Assembly (NCBI RefSeq): GCF_018474025.1
Contig: NZ_JAHCTA010000002.1
Coordinates: 434,562-498,561, forward strand
Source of the DNA: Alteromonas oceanisediminis
GTDB lineage: Bacteria; Pseudomonadota; Gammaproteobacteria; Enterobacterales; Alteromonadaceae
DNA length: 64,000 nucleotides
Reading direction: 5' to 3'
Shown: positions 1 to 9,597 of the stretch, in pieces
Layout of the letters: each line of letters opens with the position of its first letter
How positions within the stretch are numbered: the stretch's first letter is position 1
Program-made: the position numbers and the translations under genes
The notes under the pieces: model-generated
The model's database searches: none
Told to the model about the DNA's origin: nothing
Seen by the model: the letters and a program-made list of their open reading frames with translations, nothing else

Positions 1-1229
1 TCACCGATACGCTGGATGTGTGGTTTGACTCAGGGGTAACTCATCATTTTGTTGTGGATTGTCGGGATGATATTCCCGCTCCGGCCGACTTATATCTGGA
101 AGGCTCTGACCAACATCGTGGCTGGTTTATGTCGTCATTGATGACCTCAGTCGCGATGCATGACCATGCACCTTACAAGCAAGTGCTAACGCATGGTTTC
201 ACGGTTGATGCGCACGGACGGAAAATGTCTAAATCGATTGGTAATGTGGTTGCGCCTCAAGACGTCACGAACAAGTTAGGCGCGGACATTTTGCGGTTAT
301 GGGTGGCATCGACTGATTATCGCAGTGAAATGACAGTGTCTGACGAAATTTTGAAACGCTCTGCAGACGCGTATCGTCGTATTCGCAATACATCTCGTTT
401 TTTACTGGCCAATCTAAACGGGTTCGATCCTGCTACTGATCTGGTCCCCGCCGAAAAAATGGTCGCATTGGATCTGTGGGCAGTGCAGCGAGCCGCAGAG
501 GTTCAATGCAGTATAATTGCCGCGTACGATAAGTATGACTTACTCGATGTTACGCAGACACTCATGCAGTTCTGTTCCATCGAAATGGGCAGTTTTTATC
601 TAGACATTATTAAAGATCGGCAATACACCGCCAAGACGGATGGCCTTGCTCGTCGTTCGTGTCAAACCGCGTTGTATCATATTGTTGAGGCTTTGGTTCG
701 CTGGATGGCGCCAATCATGAGTTTCACTGCACAGGAAGTCTGGCAATCGATGCCCGGTCAGCGTAGTGAGTTTGTGTTTACCGGCGAGTGGTATGATGCG
801 CTGGATAGTTCAACTGATAACACATTGGACAATGCATTCTGGCAGCGCGTGATGAAAGTGAAAACGGCGGTCAACAAAGCGTTGGAGTCTGCGCGTAAAC
901 AGGGTGAACTGGGCGGCTCACTGGAGGCCGATGTGACCTTGCATGTGTCGCCTTCACTCCAGCAGACTTTAAGTCAACTGGAGAATGAATTGCGCTTTGT
1001 GCTAATTTGCTCAACGGTGACGTTAACGCCAGCGAGTGATGCTCCAACCGGAGTCGAGCCTACGGATGTAGAAGGCTTGTGGGTGAGCGTATCGAAAACC
1101 AGCAATGATAAGTGTGTGCGTTGTTGGCACCATACTGCTGACGTGGGTTCTCATGAGGCACATCCTGAATTGTGTGGGCGTTGCGTTGATAATATCGATG
1201 GTCACGGTGAAGAGCGTCAATATGCTTAA
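1..1229 (+). CDS. ileS: Isoleucyl-tRNA synthetase, C-terminal part (5' end outside window)
   Basis: This is the 3' portion of a class I aminoacyl-tRNA synthetase that charges tRNA-Ile in the cytoplasm. The reading frame is open from base 3, so the gene starts upstream of the window. Visible marks are the DVWFDSG segment at the very start, the KMSKS signature ([10 protein letters not shown], about bases 220-250), an anticodon-binding helical domain, and a C-terminal zinc finger with paired cysteines (CVRCW near base 1115 and CGRC near base 1177). The stop overlaps the start of lspA by 8 bases, and the order ileS-lspA-fkpB-ispH is the standard gammaproteobacterial arrangement. Identity is secure; only about the last 409 residues are present. 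Confidence 0.97.
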   Translation, partial: TDTLDVWFDSGVTHHFVVDCRDDIPAPADLYLEGSDQHRGWFMSSLMTSVAMHDHAPYKQVLTHGFTVDAHGRKMSKSIGNVVAPQDVTNKLGADILRLWVASTDYRSEMTVSDEILKRSADAYRRIRNTSRFLLANLNGFDPATDLVPAEKMVALDLWAVQRAAEVQCSIIAAYDKYDLLDVTQTLMQFCSIEMGSFYLDIIKDRQYTAKTDGLARRSCQTALYHIVEALVRWMAPIMSFTAQEVWQSMPGQRSEFVFTGEWYDALDSSTDNTLDNAFWQRVMKVKTAVNKALESARKQGELGGSLEADVTLHVSPSLQQTLSQLENELRFVLICSTVTLTPASDAPTGVEPTDVEGLWVSVSKTSNDKCVRCWHHTADVGSHEAHPELCGRCVDNIDGHGEERQYA

Positions 1230-1725
1230 TACTTTCAAGATTTCGGGCCTGCGCTTTTTATGGTTGACGCTGATTGTTGTTATTCTCGATCAGTGGACCA
1301 AGTATGCTGTTGTTGACGCGATGCAATTGTACGAGTCGATACAATTGACCGGCTTTTTTAACCTGACCTATGTGCATAATTACGGTGCCGCTTTTAGTTT
1401 CCTGCATGACGCAGGCGGGTGGCAGCGGTGGTTTTTTACGGTGATTGGTGCAGTGGTGAGTGCACTGATACTGTATTGGTTACGTCAAACCTCACGTGAG
1501 CAAGTGCGTTTGCCCGTCGCGTTTTGTCTGATATTGGGCGGGGCGATTGGCAACGTTTATGATCGTCTGGCACATGGTTACGTAATAGATTTTCTCGACT
1601 TTTATTATCAGCAGTGGCATTGGCCAGCGTTCAATGTAGCCGACAGCGCGATTTTTGTGGGTGCAGCATTGCTTATCATCGATATGATTTTCGCGCCTGA
1701 TGAAAAGTCCGCTTCAGCGTCATAG
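1222..1725 (+). CDS. lspA: Lipoprotein signal peptidase (signal peptidase II)
   Basis: Inner-membrane aspartic protease that cleaves the signal peptide of diacylglyceryl-modified prolipoproteins. The ATG at 1222 gives 167 residues, the usual family length; an in-frame ATG at 1195 lies deeper inside ileS and is less likely. Four hydrophobic segments are visible, along with the family motifs DQWTKY near the N-terminus, NYGAAFS, and the catalytic-aspartate regions [14 protein letters not shown] and FNVADSA. It overlaps ileS by 8 bases, which suggests translational coupling. In this window its substrates would include BamD and the small lipoprotein at 32.2 kb. Confidence 0.96.
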   Translation: MLNTFKISGLRFLWLTLIVVILDQWTKYAVVDAMQLYESIQLTGFFNLTYVHNYGAAFSFLHDAGGWQRWFFTVIGAVVSALILYWLRQTSREQVRLPVAFCLILGGAIGNVYDRLAHGYVIDFLDFYYQQWHWPAFNVADSAIFVGAALLIIDMIFAPDEKSASAS

Positions 1726-1752
1726 TGCAGCGATAATCCTAAAGGTATACGT

Positions 1753-2208
1753 ATGAGTAACAATGTGATCAATCAAACCAGCGAAGTGCTGATGCACTTT
1801 GATTTGAAATTAGAAGACGGATCTGCGGCTGATAGTACGCGGGTGAACAACAAACCTGCCAAATTAGTCATGGGTGATGGCAGCCTGACCCCCAATTTTG
1901 AAGCGTGCCTACTGGGTTTAAAGGAGGGCGAGAAGAAAGCCTTTACGCTTAAGGCAGAGGATGCATTTGGTCAGCCAAACCCAGATAACATATACTACGT
2001 TGACCGGAGCAAGTTTAGCCATGATGAAGAGCTTAAAGAAGGCATGATCATGGGGTTCGCTCAACCTGATGGCAGTGAGCTTCCTGGCATTATCCGCAGT
2101 GTTGCAGGCGACTCGGTGACAGTCGATTTTAATCACCCACTGGCTGGGCAAACGGTCATTTTTGATGTTGAAATTTTAGCGGTAAAGAACAACATTACCG
2201 TCCATTAA
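1753..2208 (+). CDS. fkpB: FKBP-type peptidyl-prolyl cis-trans isomerase (FkpB/SlpA-like)
   Basis: A 151-residue SlyD/SlpA-type FKBP that catalyses cis-trans isomerisation at proline and probably also acts as a chaperone. The protein shows the split FKBP fold with an inserted flap (motifs [18 protein letters not shown] and a C-terminal [15 protein letters not shown]). There is no signal peptide, so it is cytoplasmic, and there is no histidine-rich tail. It lies between lspA and ispH, the conserved position of fkpB in gammaproteobacteria, with an AAAGG ribosome-binding site just upstream. A second, SlyD-like paralogue lies at 12.0-12.5 kb. Confidence 0.9.
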   Translation: MSNNVINQTSEVLMHFDLKLEDGSAADSTRVNNKPAKLVMGDGSLTPNFEACLLGLKEGEKKAFTLKAEDAFGQPNPDNIYYVDRSKFSHDEELKEGMIMGFAQPDGSELPGIIRSVAGDSVTVDFNHPLAGQTVIFDVEILAVKNNITVH

Positions 2209-2237
2209 TTGCCAGTTCATTACTAGAGAGTAGTTAC

Positions 2238-3182
2238 ATGCAAATTCACCTAGCCAATCCACGCGGTTTCTGTGCTGGCGTTGATCGAGCCATCACTATT
2301 GTTGAACGGGCATTGGAGCTGTTCAATCCCCCTATTTATGTGCGTCATGAAGTTGTTCATAACAAGTTTGTAGTGAATGGGTTGCGTGACCGAGGCGCGG
2401 TTTTTGTGGATGAGATTGCAGAAGTGCCTGATGACAGTATTGTGATATTCAGTGCGCATGGCGTGTCGCAGGCTGTACGCAATCAGGCTGATAGCCGAGG
2501 ACTCAAAGTGTTTGACGCGACCTGTCCGTTGGTTACCAAAGTTCATATGGAAGTGACGCGTGCTTCAAAACGCGGTACAGAATGTATTTTGATTGGTCAT
2601 GCTGGGCATCCTGAAGTGGAAGGCACTATGGGGCAGTACAGCAATAGTAAGGGCGGTATCTATCTTGTGGAGTCGGAGAAAGATGTAGAGTCTCTTACCG
2701 TTAAAGACCCGCAAAATCTGTATTATTGTAGCCAGACGACGTTGTCGGTCGATGACACCGCCGATGTGATTGATGCACTACGCGCTCGCTTTCCTGCTAT
2801 TGAAGGGCCGCGTAAAGATGATATTTGCTACGCAACGCAAAATCGTCAGGATGCGGTACGTGATCTTGCCCAAGATTGTGATGTCGTTTTGGTTGTGGGC
2901 GCGCAAAATAGCTCCAATTCAAATCGCTTGCGTGAACTTGCTGACAAAATTGGAGCAACTGCCTACCTGATTGATAGTGCCGATTGTATTCAACAGAGCT
3001 GGCTAAGCGGCGCTGAGCATGTTGGTGTGACCGCAGGAGCTTCTGCGCCGGATATTCTGGTTCGGCAGGTTGTTGAACGTTTGCAGTCGTGGGGCGCAAT
3101 CTCAGCGACTGAACGTCAGGGCCGCGAAGAAAACGTAGAATTTGCCGTGCCCAAAGAGCTACGTGTCAAACAGATCGCCTAA
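2238..3182 (+). CDS. ispH: 4-hydroxy-3-methylbut-2-enyl diphosphate reductase
   Basis: The last enzyme of the MEP isoprenoid pathway, reducing HMBPP to IPP and DMAPP with an iron-sulfur cluster. The 314-residue protein has the three cluster cysteines at positions 12 (NPRGFCAG), 96 (DATCPLV) and 197 ([10 protein letters not shown]), plus the active-site histidine regions HEVVHN and GHAGHPE. It is the last gene of the ileS operon and is followed by a hairpin terminator. Its upstream pathway partner dxs, and ispA which uses its products, are also in this window at 42.8-45.5 kb. Confidence 0.97.
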   Translation: MQIHLANPRGFCAGVDRAITIVERALELFNPPIYVRHEVVHNKFVVNGLRDRGAVFVDEIAEVPDDSIVIFSAHGVSQAVRNQADSRGLKVFDATCPLVTKVHMEVTRASKRGTECILIGHAGHPEVEGTMGQYSNSKGGIYLVESEKDVESLTVKDPQNLYYCSQTTLSVDDTADVIDALRARFPAIEGPRKDDICYATQNRQDAVRDLAQDCDVVLVVGAQNSSNSNRLRELADKIGATAYLIDSADCIQQSWLSGAEHVGVTAGASAPDILVRQVVERLQSWGAISATERQGREENVEFAVPKELRVKQIA

Positions 3183-3189
3183 TTTACAG

Positions 3190-3229
3190 CCTGTACTGAT
3201 GATACTATTCAGTACAGGGTAGGTTTTTT
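3190..3229 (+). terminator. Rho-independent terminator after ispH
   Basis: A perfect 10-bp inverted repeat (CCTGTACTGA at 3190-3199 and TCAGTACAGG at 3209-3218, 9-base loop) is followed after five bases by six T residues. It starts 7 bases after the ispH stop and would end the ileS-lspA-fkpB-ispH transcript before the pilus operon. Confidence 0.7.
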
Positions 3230-3271
3230 AATACCTAATCCTCAACCATAATAACCTTCGTATCACTAAAC

Positions 3272-3308
3272 TGCGCTACAGTATCGTCATGAAATTGTTT
3301 GTAGCGCA
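3272..3308. repeat. Perfect 9-bp inverted repeat upstream of pilV
   Basis: TGCGCTACA (3272-3280) and TGTAGCGCA (3300-3308) are exact reverse complements separated by 19 bases. They lie about 50-85 bases before the pilV start and downstream of the ispH terminator, so they sit in the pilus operon's control region. The geometry would suit a dimeric regulator or an RNA hairpin, but no T-run follows, so it is not a terminator. The function is inferred from position only. Confidence 0.5.
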
Positions 3309-3357
3309 TGCTGCAGCGGGCGTTTTTAGCCCATCGTGAGATGACAACTTTGCCGAT

Positions 3358-4023
3358 ATGAAGGTTATGAATTTGCTTAAATTACATCGACATCAATGCC
3401 CGAAAACGTCGTCGCGACTATCGCGCCAGATGGGCGTGGGTATGATCGAGGTGCTCATCACTCTATTTATCCTATCGGTCGGTTTACTTGGGGTTGCATC
3501 ACTCCAATTTATTGGCTCTTTTGCCAATGCTGATGCGCTCAGCCGCACGCAATCAGTACTGGTGGCACAGCAAATGAGCGAACGCTTGCGCGCCAGTGCG
3601 GTATCCTCCACCGAGGGCGATGGTATGGTCGTGGCCAACGAATATTTCGATGCCAACCTATACAACTTCAATAATTTGACCTGTGTCACAGGCGCATCGC
3701 CCTACGATTGTTTTTGTCAAACTCACCCAGCGGCGGTACCTGATTGCAAAACTAACACCTGCACCGCAGCACAGTTTGCTGCATTTGACGCCTATGAAAT
3801 GTCCTGTGCCGCGGTTAATACCAATCCGACTATCGAGATGGAACTAAGCTGTGCTGACAACGACGGCACCGATACCGACGTGTGCAGTGTCGGGTCGCGT
3901 CATCGTATCGTGCTGGCATGGCCCGTTGAGAACTGGCAAGGTAATGCAAGGGAATATAATGCTGAATGCAATGCTGGGCGCACGGGTGATCACGATTGCG
4001 TTATTGTAGAGGTGACGCTATGA
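3358..4023 (+). CDS. pilV: Type IV pilus minor pilin PilV
   Basis: A minor pseudopilin that primes pilus assembly as part of the tip complex. After a charged leader of about 26 residues, the class III signal sequence reads G^VGMIEVLITLFILSVGLLG, with prepilin peptidase cleavage after glycine and glutamate at +5. The rest is a cysteine-containing globular domain. The ATG at 3358 was chosen; an ATG at 3367, preceded by AAGG, is an equally plausible start. The stop overlaps the pilW start (ATGA), so the genes are translationally coupled. The gene opens a pilV-pilW-pilX-pilY1-pilE cluster like that of Pseudomonas, but without fimU directly upstream. Confidence 0.88.
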   Translation: MKVMNLLKLHRHQCPKTSSRLSRQMGVGMIEVLITLFILSVGLLGVASLQFIGSFANADALSRTQSVLVAQQMSERLRASAVSSTEGDGMVVANEYFDANLYNFNNLTCVTGASPYDCFCQTHPAAVPDCKTNTCTAAQFAAFDAYEMSCAAVNTNPTIEMELSCADNDGTDTDVCSVGSRHRIVLAWPVENWQGNAREYNAECNAGRTGDHDCVIVEVTL

Positions 4024-4895
4024 GCCGTCTTAAGAGTGTCAAAAAAGCGCGCGGATTTACCCTGATCGAGATCATGATCACGCTGGCGCTTGGGTTATTG
4101 ATTTCTGGCGCTGTTATCCAAGTTATGGTCAGCAATTCCGTCACAGATCGTCTCAATCGGGCGATTGCGTCTGCGCAGGAAAGTGGCCGATTTATCGTCA
4201 ATCGGTTACGCAGCGATGTGATTGAAACTGGCTTATACAACCCAATGTCAGGCGCGCTAGATCGCAGCGTTGATATTGTTGGTGAAGCCGCTTTTGTGCA
4301 AAACCACCCAATCCCGTTGCCAGGCGACTTTGTCTCTCGTGCCGGACTAGGCGCACAGGAGGGAGCGAATGGTGACAGCGATACGCTTGTGGTTAGCCTA
4401 CAGGCGCAAAGAGACTGTCGCGGGTATACCTTAGGGTATCCGGCTGGTGCAGAGTTTTACGTTGTGAATGAATACTTTGTGGATGGACGGCAGCTAAAAT
4501 GTCGCGGATTTGACGGGCGTTTTTTACGCGGGCAACGCGCTGCCGTTGGGCATAACGGTCATGCCGCGTTTACATTGCTGGACGATGTAGAGAGCTTTCA
4601 GGTGCTTTATGGTGTCGCAGACAGCGCCATTGCGGGTGACAACTCAGCACGACCTGTGCAATACATCAATGCCAATTTACTGAACGCCCGACTTGCTGCG
4701 GGTGGTCAAGTGGTCGCACTACGGTTGGCTGTATTAGTGCGTGGTGATGGTCAGGTGAGTCTAGATCCCGCTCCTACTTTTAAATTGCTGGATGCCGATC
4801 CGGTGACACCCGGCAATCAACATATCTATAAACAGTTTGAAGTCACTATTGCGTTGCGCAATGTAAAGAATTTTGTTCGGAGTATTAGTCGATGA
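4020..4895 (+). CDS. pilW: Type IV pilus minor pilin PilW
   Basis: A 291-residue minor pilin with a textbook prepilin motif, RG^FTLIEIMITLALGLLIS, glutamate at +5 and a long hydrophobic N-terminal helix, followed by a periplasmic domain. The ATG at 4020 overlaps the pilV stop by four bases and the 3' end overlaps pilX in the same way (ATGA), so expression is tightly coupled. In Pseudomonas-type systems PilW belongs to the tip priming complex with PilV, PilX, PilE, FimU and PilY1. The length fits the PilW family. Confidence 0.88.
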   Translation: MSRLKSVKKARGFTLIEIMITLALGLLISGAVIQVMVSNSVTDRLNRAIASAQESGRFIVNRLRSDVIETGLYNPMSGALDRSVDIVGEAAFVQNHPIPLPGDFVSRAGLGAQEGANGDSDTLVVSLQAQRDCRGYTLGYPAGAEFYVVNEYFVDGRQLKCRGFDGRFLRGQRAAVGHNGHAAFTLLDDVESFQVLYGVADSAIAGDNSARPVQYINANLLNARLAAGGQVVALRLAVLVRGDGQVSLDPAPTFKLLDADPVTPGNQHIYKQFEVTIALRNVKNFVRSISR

Positions 4896-5470
4896 AAAGT
4901 CAAATTACGCAGCAACAGGGCTTGGTGATGGTGTTTGCGCTGCTGGTGCTACTGTCACTGACCATACTGGGTGTCGCATCCGTGTCGAGCAGCTTATTAC
5001 AGAATAAGATGGCCACGTCGATGGAACAATCCTCCTTAGCCTTTGATGCGGCTGAGGCCGCCATCGCCGGGGTGGTGTTTGAATCTGAAGACGAGGTGCT
5101 ATTGACCGATCCGCTTTTACTCGACCCATTATCACAAGCACGGCAAGGGAACGTTTTTGATCCTACTGCTCAACAGCTTAGCTGCTTTGAAAATGCGAAT
5201 TGGACTAACCGTACTGTGACTCAGGCTGGTCTTTCAACGGGTTCAAATCATAACAATGCCGGTAGCTACGATAATACCCCTCCGCTGAACAGTTGGTCGC
5301 GAACGGCGTTTGTGCGCGAGCAGGCGTGTCGAGGTTCAAGTAATGTTATCGGTGGCAGCAATATCAATTGTCATGTTTTTGTTGTGCGTGGCTGCGGTCA
5401 AATTAATAACAACGGTTATGTCGTAGCCAATAGCTTGACTGCGTCAGTATTTGCGCCAGCGTCGCAATAA
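4892..5470 (+). CDS. pilX: Type IV pilus assembly protein PilX
   Basis: A 192-residue minor pilin. The N-terminus QQG^LVMVFALLVLLSLTILG has the prepilin glycine and hydrophobic helix but a phenylalanine where other pilins have glutamate at +5. The segment after the helix (NKMATSMEQSSLAFDAAEAA) is typical of PilX. The start overlaps the pilW stop (ATGA). In related systems it links the other minor pilins to PilY1, which is the next gene here. Confidence 0.85.
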   Translation: MKSQITQQQGLVMVFALLVLLSLTILGVASVSSSLLQNKMATSMEQSSLAFDAAEAAIAGVVFESEDEVLLTDPLLLDPLSQARQGNVFDPTAQQLSCFENANWTNRTVTQAGLSTGSNHNNAGSYDNTPPLNSWSRTAFVREQACRGSSNVIGGSNINCHVFVVRGCGQINNNGYVVANSLTASVFAPASQ

Positions 5471-5507
5471 TGTGTGGGCGATACAAAGCCCAATGAGAGG
5501 TAGTACT

Positions 5508-8500
5508 ATGATGTCAACAATTCAGCGTAGCGTTCTCACCGGATGCGCCAGCATTGTGCTATCGAGCATGATTGCACTAACGGCGTTTGCTGATGATCTG
5601 GAAATTTATTTAGGAACAGGCAGCAGTGCGGTTACGTACAACCCGAATGTACTTTTCATTATGGACACCTCCGGCAGTATGGGGGCGAAAGATGGCACTA
5701 GCGAGTCACGCATGTTGCGCGTGCAAAATGCACTCAAGGATGCACTGAACTCGGCAACCAATATTAATGCCGGCCTCATGCGTTTCTCTGATTTTGGTGG
5801 GCCAGTGCTGTATCCTGTGCGCGGTATTGATGATCCCGTACTGCCAGAAATTATTACCTCAACCGCTACCAGCAACGATGATGCTTATGAAATAAACAGC
5901 GCTGTGAATGTGACGAGCAACCAACTGATTCTGACTCAGGGAACCGACACCGTACACAGCGGTTTCCGTTATCAGGATCTCAACATTCCACGCGGAGCCA
6001 CCATCACAAACGCGTTTATTCGGTTAACCTCTGGTCAGCTAAACACCAGTAGCTCAACACTGACGATCCGCGCCGAAAAAACCGGAGACTCGACGGCGTT
6101 TAGTACCAGCAATCGCGATATTTCTGACCGCACAACGACCACCAATGAAGTTGTGTGGGACACTGATAATGACTTTCCGTTAAGTGAGGAGAGTATTGTG
6201 AGTCCGAGTTTGGTGGACGTGATCCAGGAAGTGGTCGATCAATCCACGTGGTGCGGAGGCAACAGTCTTAATATTTTGATCGAAGGGACCAGCTCTGATG
6301 GCAGCAGTAATCGCAGAGCACTGTCCAATGATGAGGGGACTGGTTTGTCACCGCAACTGGTATTGTCCTACGACGACAGCAGTGCGACAGGGTGCGTGAA
6401 AGGGCGTCTTACCTATCAGGTCAATGCCAATCAAAACAACGCCGAAGAACGTTCCAATGGTTATGAATCAACCGGTAGTGAACTGACCTTCAGAGATAGC
6501 GCAAATGACTATGTGGGTGTTCGCTTCAACAATATCAATCTGCCCCAAGGTGCGACCATTACCAACGCTTTTTTAGAGTTTACGGCCTATCAAACCAGCA
6601 CGGGAAGTGCTTCGATGCGAATAGAAGGTGTGAATGAAGATGATCCGAATGACTTCTCGCCGTACTACCGCTACATGTTGCGCAATAAGCCGAAAACCGT
6701 CGGCGTCAATTGGTCCAATATACCAGCATTTTACAAAAACAATGTGTACACAAGCCCCCCTGTAACTGCGATTGTGCAACAAATTGTCAACCGCTCGGGG
6801 TGGAGACCAAACTACGAGATGATGTTTGTATTTTCTGACTTTGATGGGTCACGAGGTGCTTACACTTACAAAGGAAAACCATCGGGCTCTGTGCGTTTAA
6901 TTGTTGAGTATCAGGGAAATGCAGTACCAGGCACAACAGCTACCGTTAGGCAGCATTTGGTCAGTAAAGTGGATGAACTCAGCGCGAGCGGCTTTACTCC
7001 AATCGTTGATACATTGTTCGAGGCGTCTCAATATTATGGCGGTGACGATGTTTATTACGGCTTGGCGCGCGGAACCAATTCCGTTAGCAGCACTGTACGC
7101 AAGAATACCCGAGTGAGCCACCGAGCGTCATACGTAGGCGCTGACTCGGTGCGTCCTTTCGGCTGTACCGAAGACAACCTGAGTGATTCAGACTGTATCA
7201 ATGAATACATCCCGTCAGGCGCAGAGTATATTTCACCGATCACCGATTTGCAGTGCCAAACAAATAACCACATTGTGCTGCTGTCTGATGGTGAGGCGAA
7301 CAACAATCACAGTGTCGACGAGATTGAAGCGCTGCTGGGTAAAAGTTGTACCGGCTCAGGTGGTGAAAAATGCGGTATTGATTTAGTTAAAAATATCAGC
7401 AACTCGAATGATTCTAAAATCGATGCACGGGTTATTACTCATACCATTGGTTTCGCTGCCAACAGCACGGCGAATAACTTTCTCAATAATCTGGCTATCC
7501 AAAGCGGTGGCGGCTTCTACACGGCAGATAACAGTGCCGACTTGGTCGAAGCATTTCAGACCATTCTGCGTTCCGTAAAAGATGTCAATGCAACCTTCGT
7601 GTCTCCAGGGGTTGCCGTTAACCAACTGAATCGCTTAACTCACCGTGATGAACTGTATTTCGCGTTATTTAAGCCGTCTGAAGGAACCATTTGGCCCGGC
7701 AACTTGAAGAAATACAAGATCAATGGCGACAAGGTCTTGGATAAAAACGGGCTTGATGCCGTAGACAGTGTGACTGGTTTCTTCGCGGAAAACAGCCATT
7801 CTTACTGGTCTACGCTATCGGACGGAAACGATGTCCGAGAAGGCGGGGCAGCAAGTAAAGTGACTCTCAGCCGCAATATCTACGCGTTTGAAAATCCAGG
7901 TAATATTGCGACCAGTGGCAATCGCTTGCATGAATCCAATTCATCCATCACTGAACAGGATTTGCTCGTCGAGTCGCTTTCCGGTTCAAGTGTGGTTCGC
8001 GATACCGTACTCAAGTGGGCGCGCGGTGTCGATGTGCGTGATGATGATGGCGATGGTTCGACGTCCGATGAGCGTCTGCAAATGGGGGACCCTATCCACA
8101 GTCAACCGGTGATCGTCAACTATTCAGCAACCGATAGTGCAATACTGGTTGCAACTAACCACGGGTTTTTGCACTCCATCGATGCACAAACTGGCACAGA
8201 GAACTGGGCTATTATCCCCAAAGAATTGTTAGCAAACTTGCACGATTTATACCGCGATACCTCTACGTTTAACCATATTTACGGCTTAGACGGTGACATG
8301 GTGCTGCGAACCGTGGGTAGCAAAACCTATTTATATGTGGGTATGCGTCGCGGTGGTAACAATTATTATGCATTTGACGTGACCAGCAAAGCGTCGCCAA
8401 AACTGGTTTTCACTATTGAAGGCGGAAGCACTGGCTTTGAATCCTTAGGTCAAACCTGGTCACGCCCCACGATAACCAAGATCAACATGGGTGGCTCGGT

Positions 8501-9596
8501 ACGGAATGTGATGATTTTCGGTGGCGGTTACGATGATGATCAAGATGACAAGCTGGTGCGCTCACCTGATGCCGTAGGGAATGCTGTGTATATTGTCGAT
8601 GCCGATACCGGTGCACTGCTATGGACAGCGAGTAACGCTGGCGCTGATTTAAATTTACCTGCAATGCAGTACAGCGTGCCTGCACGCATCTCTGTGATAG
8701 ATCGTGATAATGATGGATTTGCCGATCACATGTATGTCGCCGACACGGGCGGTCAACTGTTCAGGTTGGATATTTACAATGGTGAGTCTGGAAGTGATTT
8801 AATTAAAGGCGCTTTGATGGCGGAGTTTGGTGGTAATACTGCGGAAGAAAACCGTCGCTTTTACTATGGCCCTGATGTATCGGAAGTGGCATTGGGTGAT
8901 GAATTGTATTACGCCGTTGCATTGGGAACCGGTTTCAGAGCAGGGCCCCTAGATACAACCATTGAAGATCGCTTCTATATGCTTAAAGACACAGGCGTAT
9001 TTAGTATCGATGCGAATGGTGATTTCACCTTGCCAACAACGCCTTATCAACAGTCAGATTTGTACGACGCGACTAACCATTTACTGACCTCTTCAGACAG
9101 TAATGAGCGCGATATTGCGTCTAACGCGCTAGCGAATAAAGATGGCTGGATGTTACAGCTCACCACGGGAGGAGAAAAAGTTTTGTCGTCACCGTTGATC
9201 TTGGACTACAAAATCTTTTTTACAACCTACGTTCCGGCCAGCTCTAGCACTAGCTCTTGTGCGCCGCCTACAGGCAATAGCCGCGCTTATTTGGTGAATC
9301 TCCTCAATGCGAATGCGGTAGATGATCTTAACCAGACAGGTGAACTGGACAGTAATGACCGCTTTGCGCAGTTAAAACAGACGGGTATTGCACCGGATAC
9401 AAAGATTCTCATTGAGGATATCGTCGAGCCGGTGGTGTGTTTAGGTACCGAGTGCGTGTCTGCGGTTATCAGTGTTGATAACAATGGCAATGAAATCGCT
9501 TGTGGGTCTGACTTTGAATGTTTAGCACGCAACATTTATGGTCGGTTTGAACGCGTGCAACGTAGTAGTTGGGAAACCGAAGTTGAAAGAGATTAA
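5508..9596 (+). CDS. pilY1: Type IV pilus tip adhesin/mechanosensor PilY1
   Basis: A 1362-residue secreted protein thought to sit at the pilus tip. The ATG at 5508 has a GAGAGG ribosome-binding site 7 bases upstream; an Sec signal peptide ends near residue 28 (LTAFA^DD). Residues 53-59 (DTSGSMG) are the MIDAS motif of a von Willebrand A domain, whose remainder (VLLSDGEANN, THTIGFAA) appears only around residues 480-700. Between them lie two similar beta-rich modules (about residues 130-292 and 302-470), each with an 'IPxGATITNAF' or 'LPQGATITNAF' core. The C-terminal third is the PilY1 beta-propeller with GDPIHSQPV and a calcium-binding loop DRDNDGFAD at residues 1065-1073. It is larger than Pseudomonas PilY1 (about 1160 residues) because of the insertion. 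Confidence 0.92.
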   Translation: MMSTIQRSVLTGCASIVLSSMIALTAFADDLEIYLGTGSSAVTYNPNVLFIMDTSGSMGAKDGTSESRMLRVQNALKDALNSATNINAGLMRFSDFGGPVLYPVRGIDDPVLPEIITSTATSNDDAYEINSAVNVTSNQLILTQGTDTVHSGFRYQDLNIPRGATITNAFIRLTSGQLNTSSSTLTIRAEKTGDSTAFSTSNRDISDRTTTTNEVVWDTDNDFPLSEESIVSPSLVDVIQEVVDQSTWCGGNSLNILIEGTSSDGSSNRRALSNDEGTGLSPQLVLSYDDSSATGCVKGRLTYQVNANQNNAEERSNGYESTGSELTFRDSANDYVGVRFNNINLPQGATITNAFLEFTAYQTSTGSASMRIEGVNEDDPNDFSPYYRYMLRNKPKTVGVNWSNIPAFYKNNVYTSPPVTAIVQQIVNRSGWRPNYEMMFVFSDFDGSRGAYTYKGKPSGSVRLIVEYQGNAVPGTTATVRQHLVSKVDELSASGFTPIVDTLFEASQYYGGDDVYYGLARGTNSVSSTVRKNTRVSHRASYVGADSVRPFGCTEDNLSDSDCINEYIPSGAEYISPITDLQCQTNNHIVLLSDGEANNNHSVDEIEALLGKSCTGSGGEKCGIDLVKNISNSNDSKIDARVITHTIGFAANSTANNFLNNLAIQSGGGFYTADNSADLVEAFQTILRSVKDVNATFVSPGVAVNQLNRLTHRDELYFALFKPSEGTIWPGNLKKYKINGDKVLDKNGLDAVDSVTGFFAENSHSYWSTLSDGNDVREGGAASKVTLSRNIYAFENPGNIATSGNRLHESNSSITEQDLLVESLSGSSVVRDTVLKWARGVDVRDDDGDGSTSDERLQMGDPIHSQPVIVNYSATDSAILVATNHGFLHSIDAQTGTENWAIIPKELLANLHDLYRDTSTFNHIYGLDGDMVLRTVGSKTYLYVGMRRGGNNYYAFDVTSKASPKLVFTIEGGSTGFESLGQTWSRPTITKINMGGSVRNVMIFGGGYDDDQDDKLVRSPDAVGNAVYIVDADTGALLWTASNAGADLNLPAMQYSVPARISVIDRDNDGFADHMYVADTGGQLFRLDIYNGESGSDLIKGALMAEFGGNTAEENRRFYYGPDVSEVALGDELYYAVALGTGFRAGPLDTTIEDRFYMLKDTGVFSIDANGDFTLPTTPYQQSDLYDATNHLLTSSDSNERDIASNALANKDGWMLQLTTGGEKVLSSPLILDYKIFFTTYVPASSSTSSCAPPTGNSRAYLVNLLNANAVDDLNQTGELDSNDRFAQLKQTGIAPDTKILIEDIVEPVVCLGTECVSAVISVDNNGNEIACGSDFECLARNIYGRFERVQRSSWETEVERD

Positions 9597-9597
9597 T

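Noticed and set aside
1023-1238. Open frame on the minus strand across the ileS-lspA junction
   Set aside because: It is antisense to confident genes, has no family features and no ribosome-binding site.
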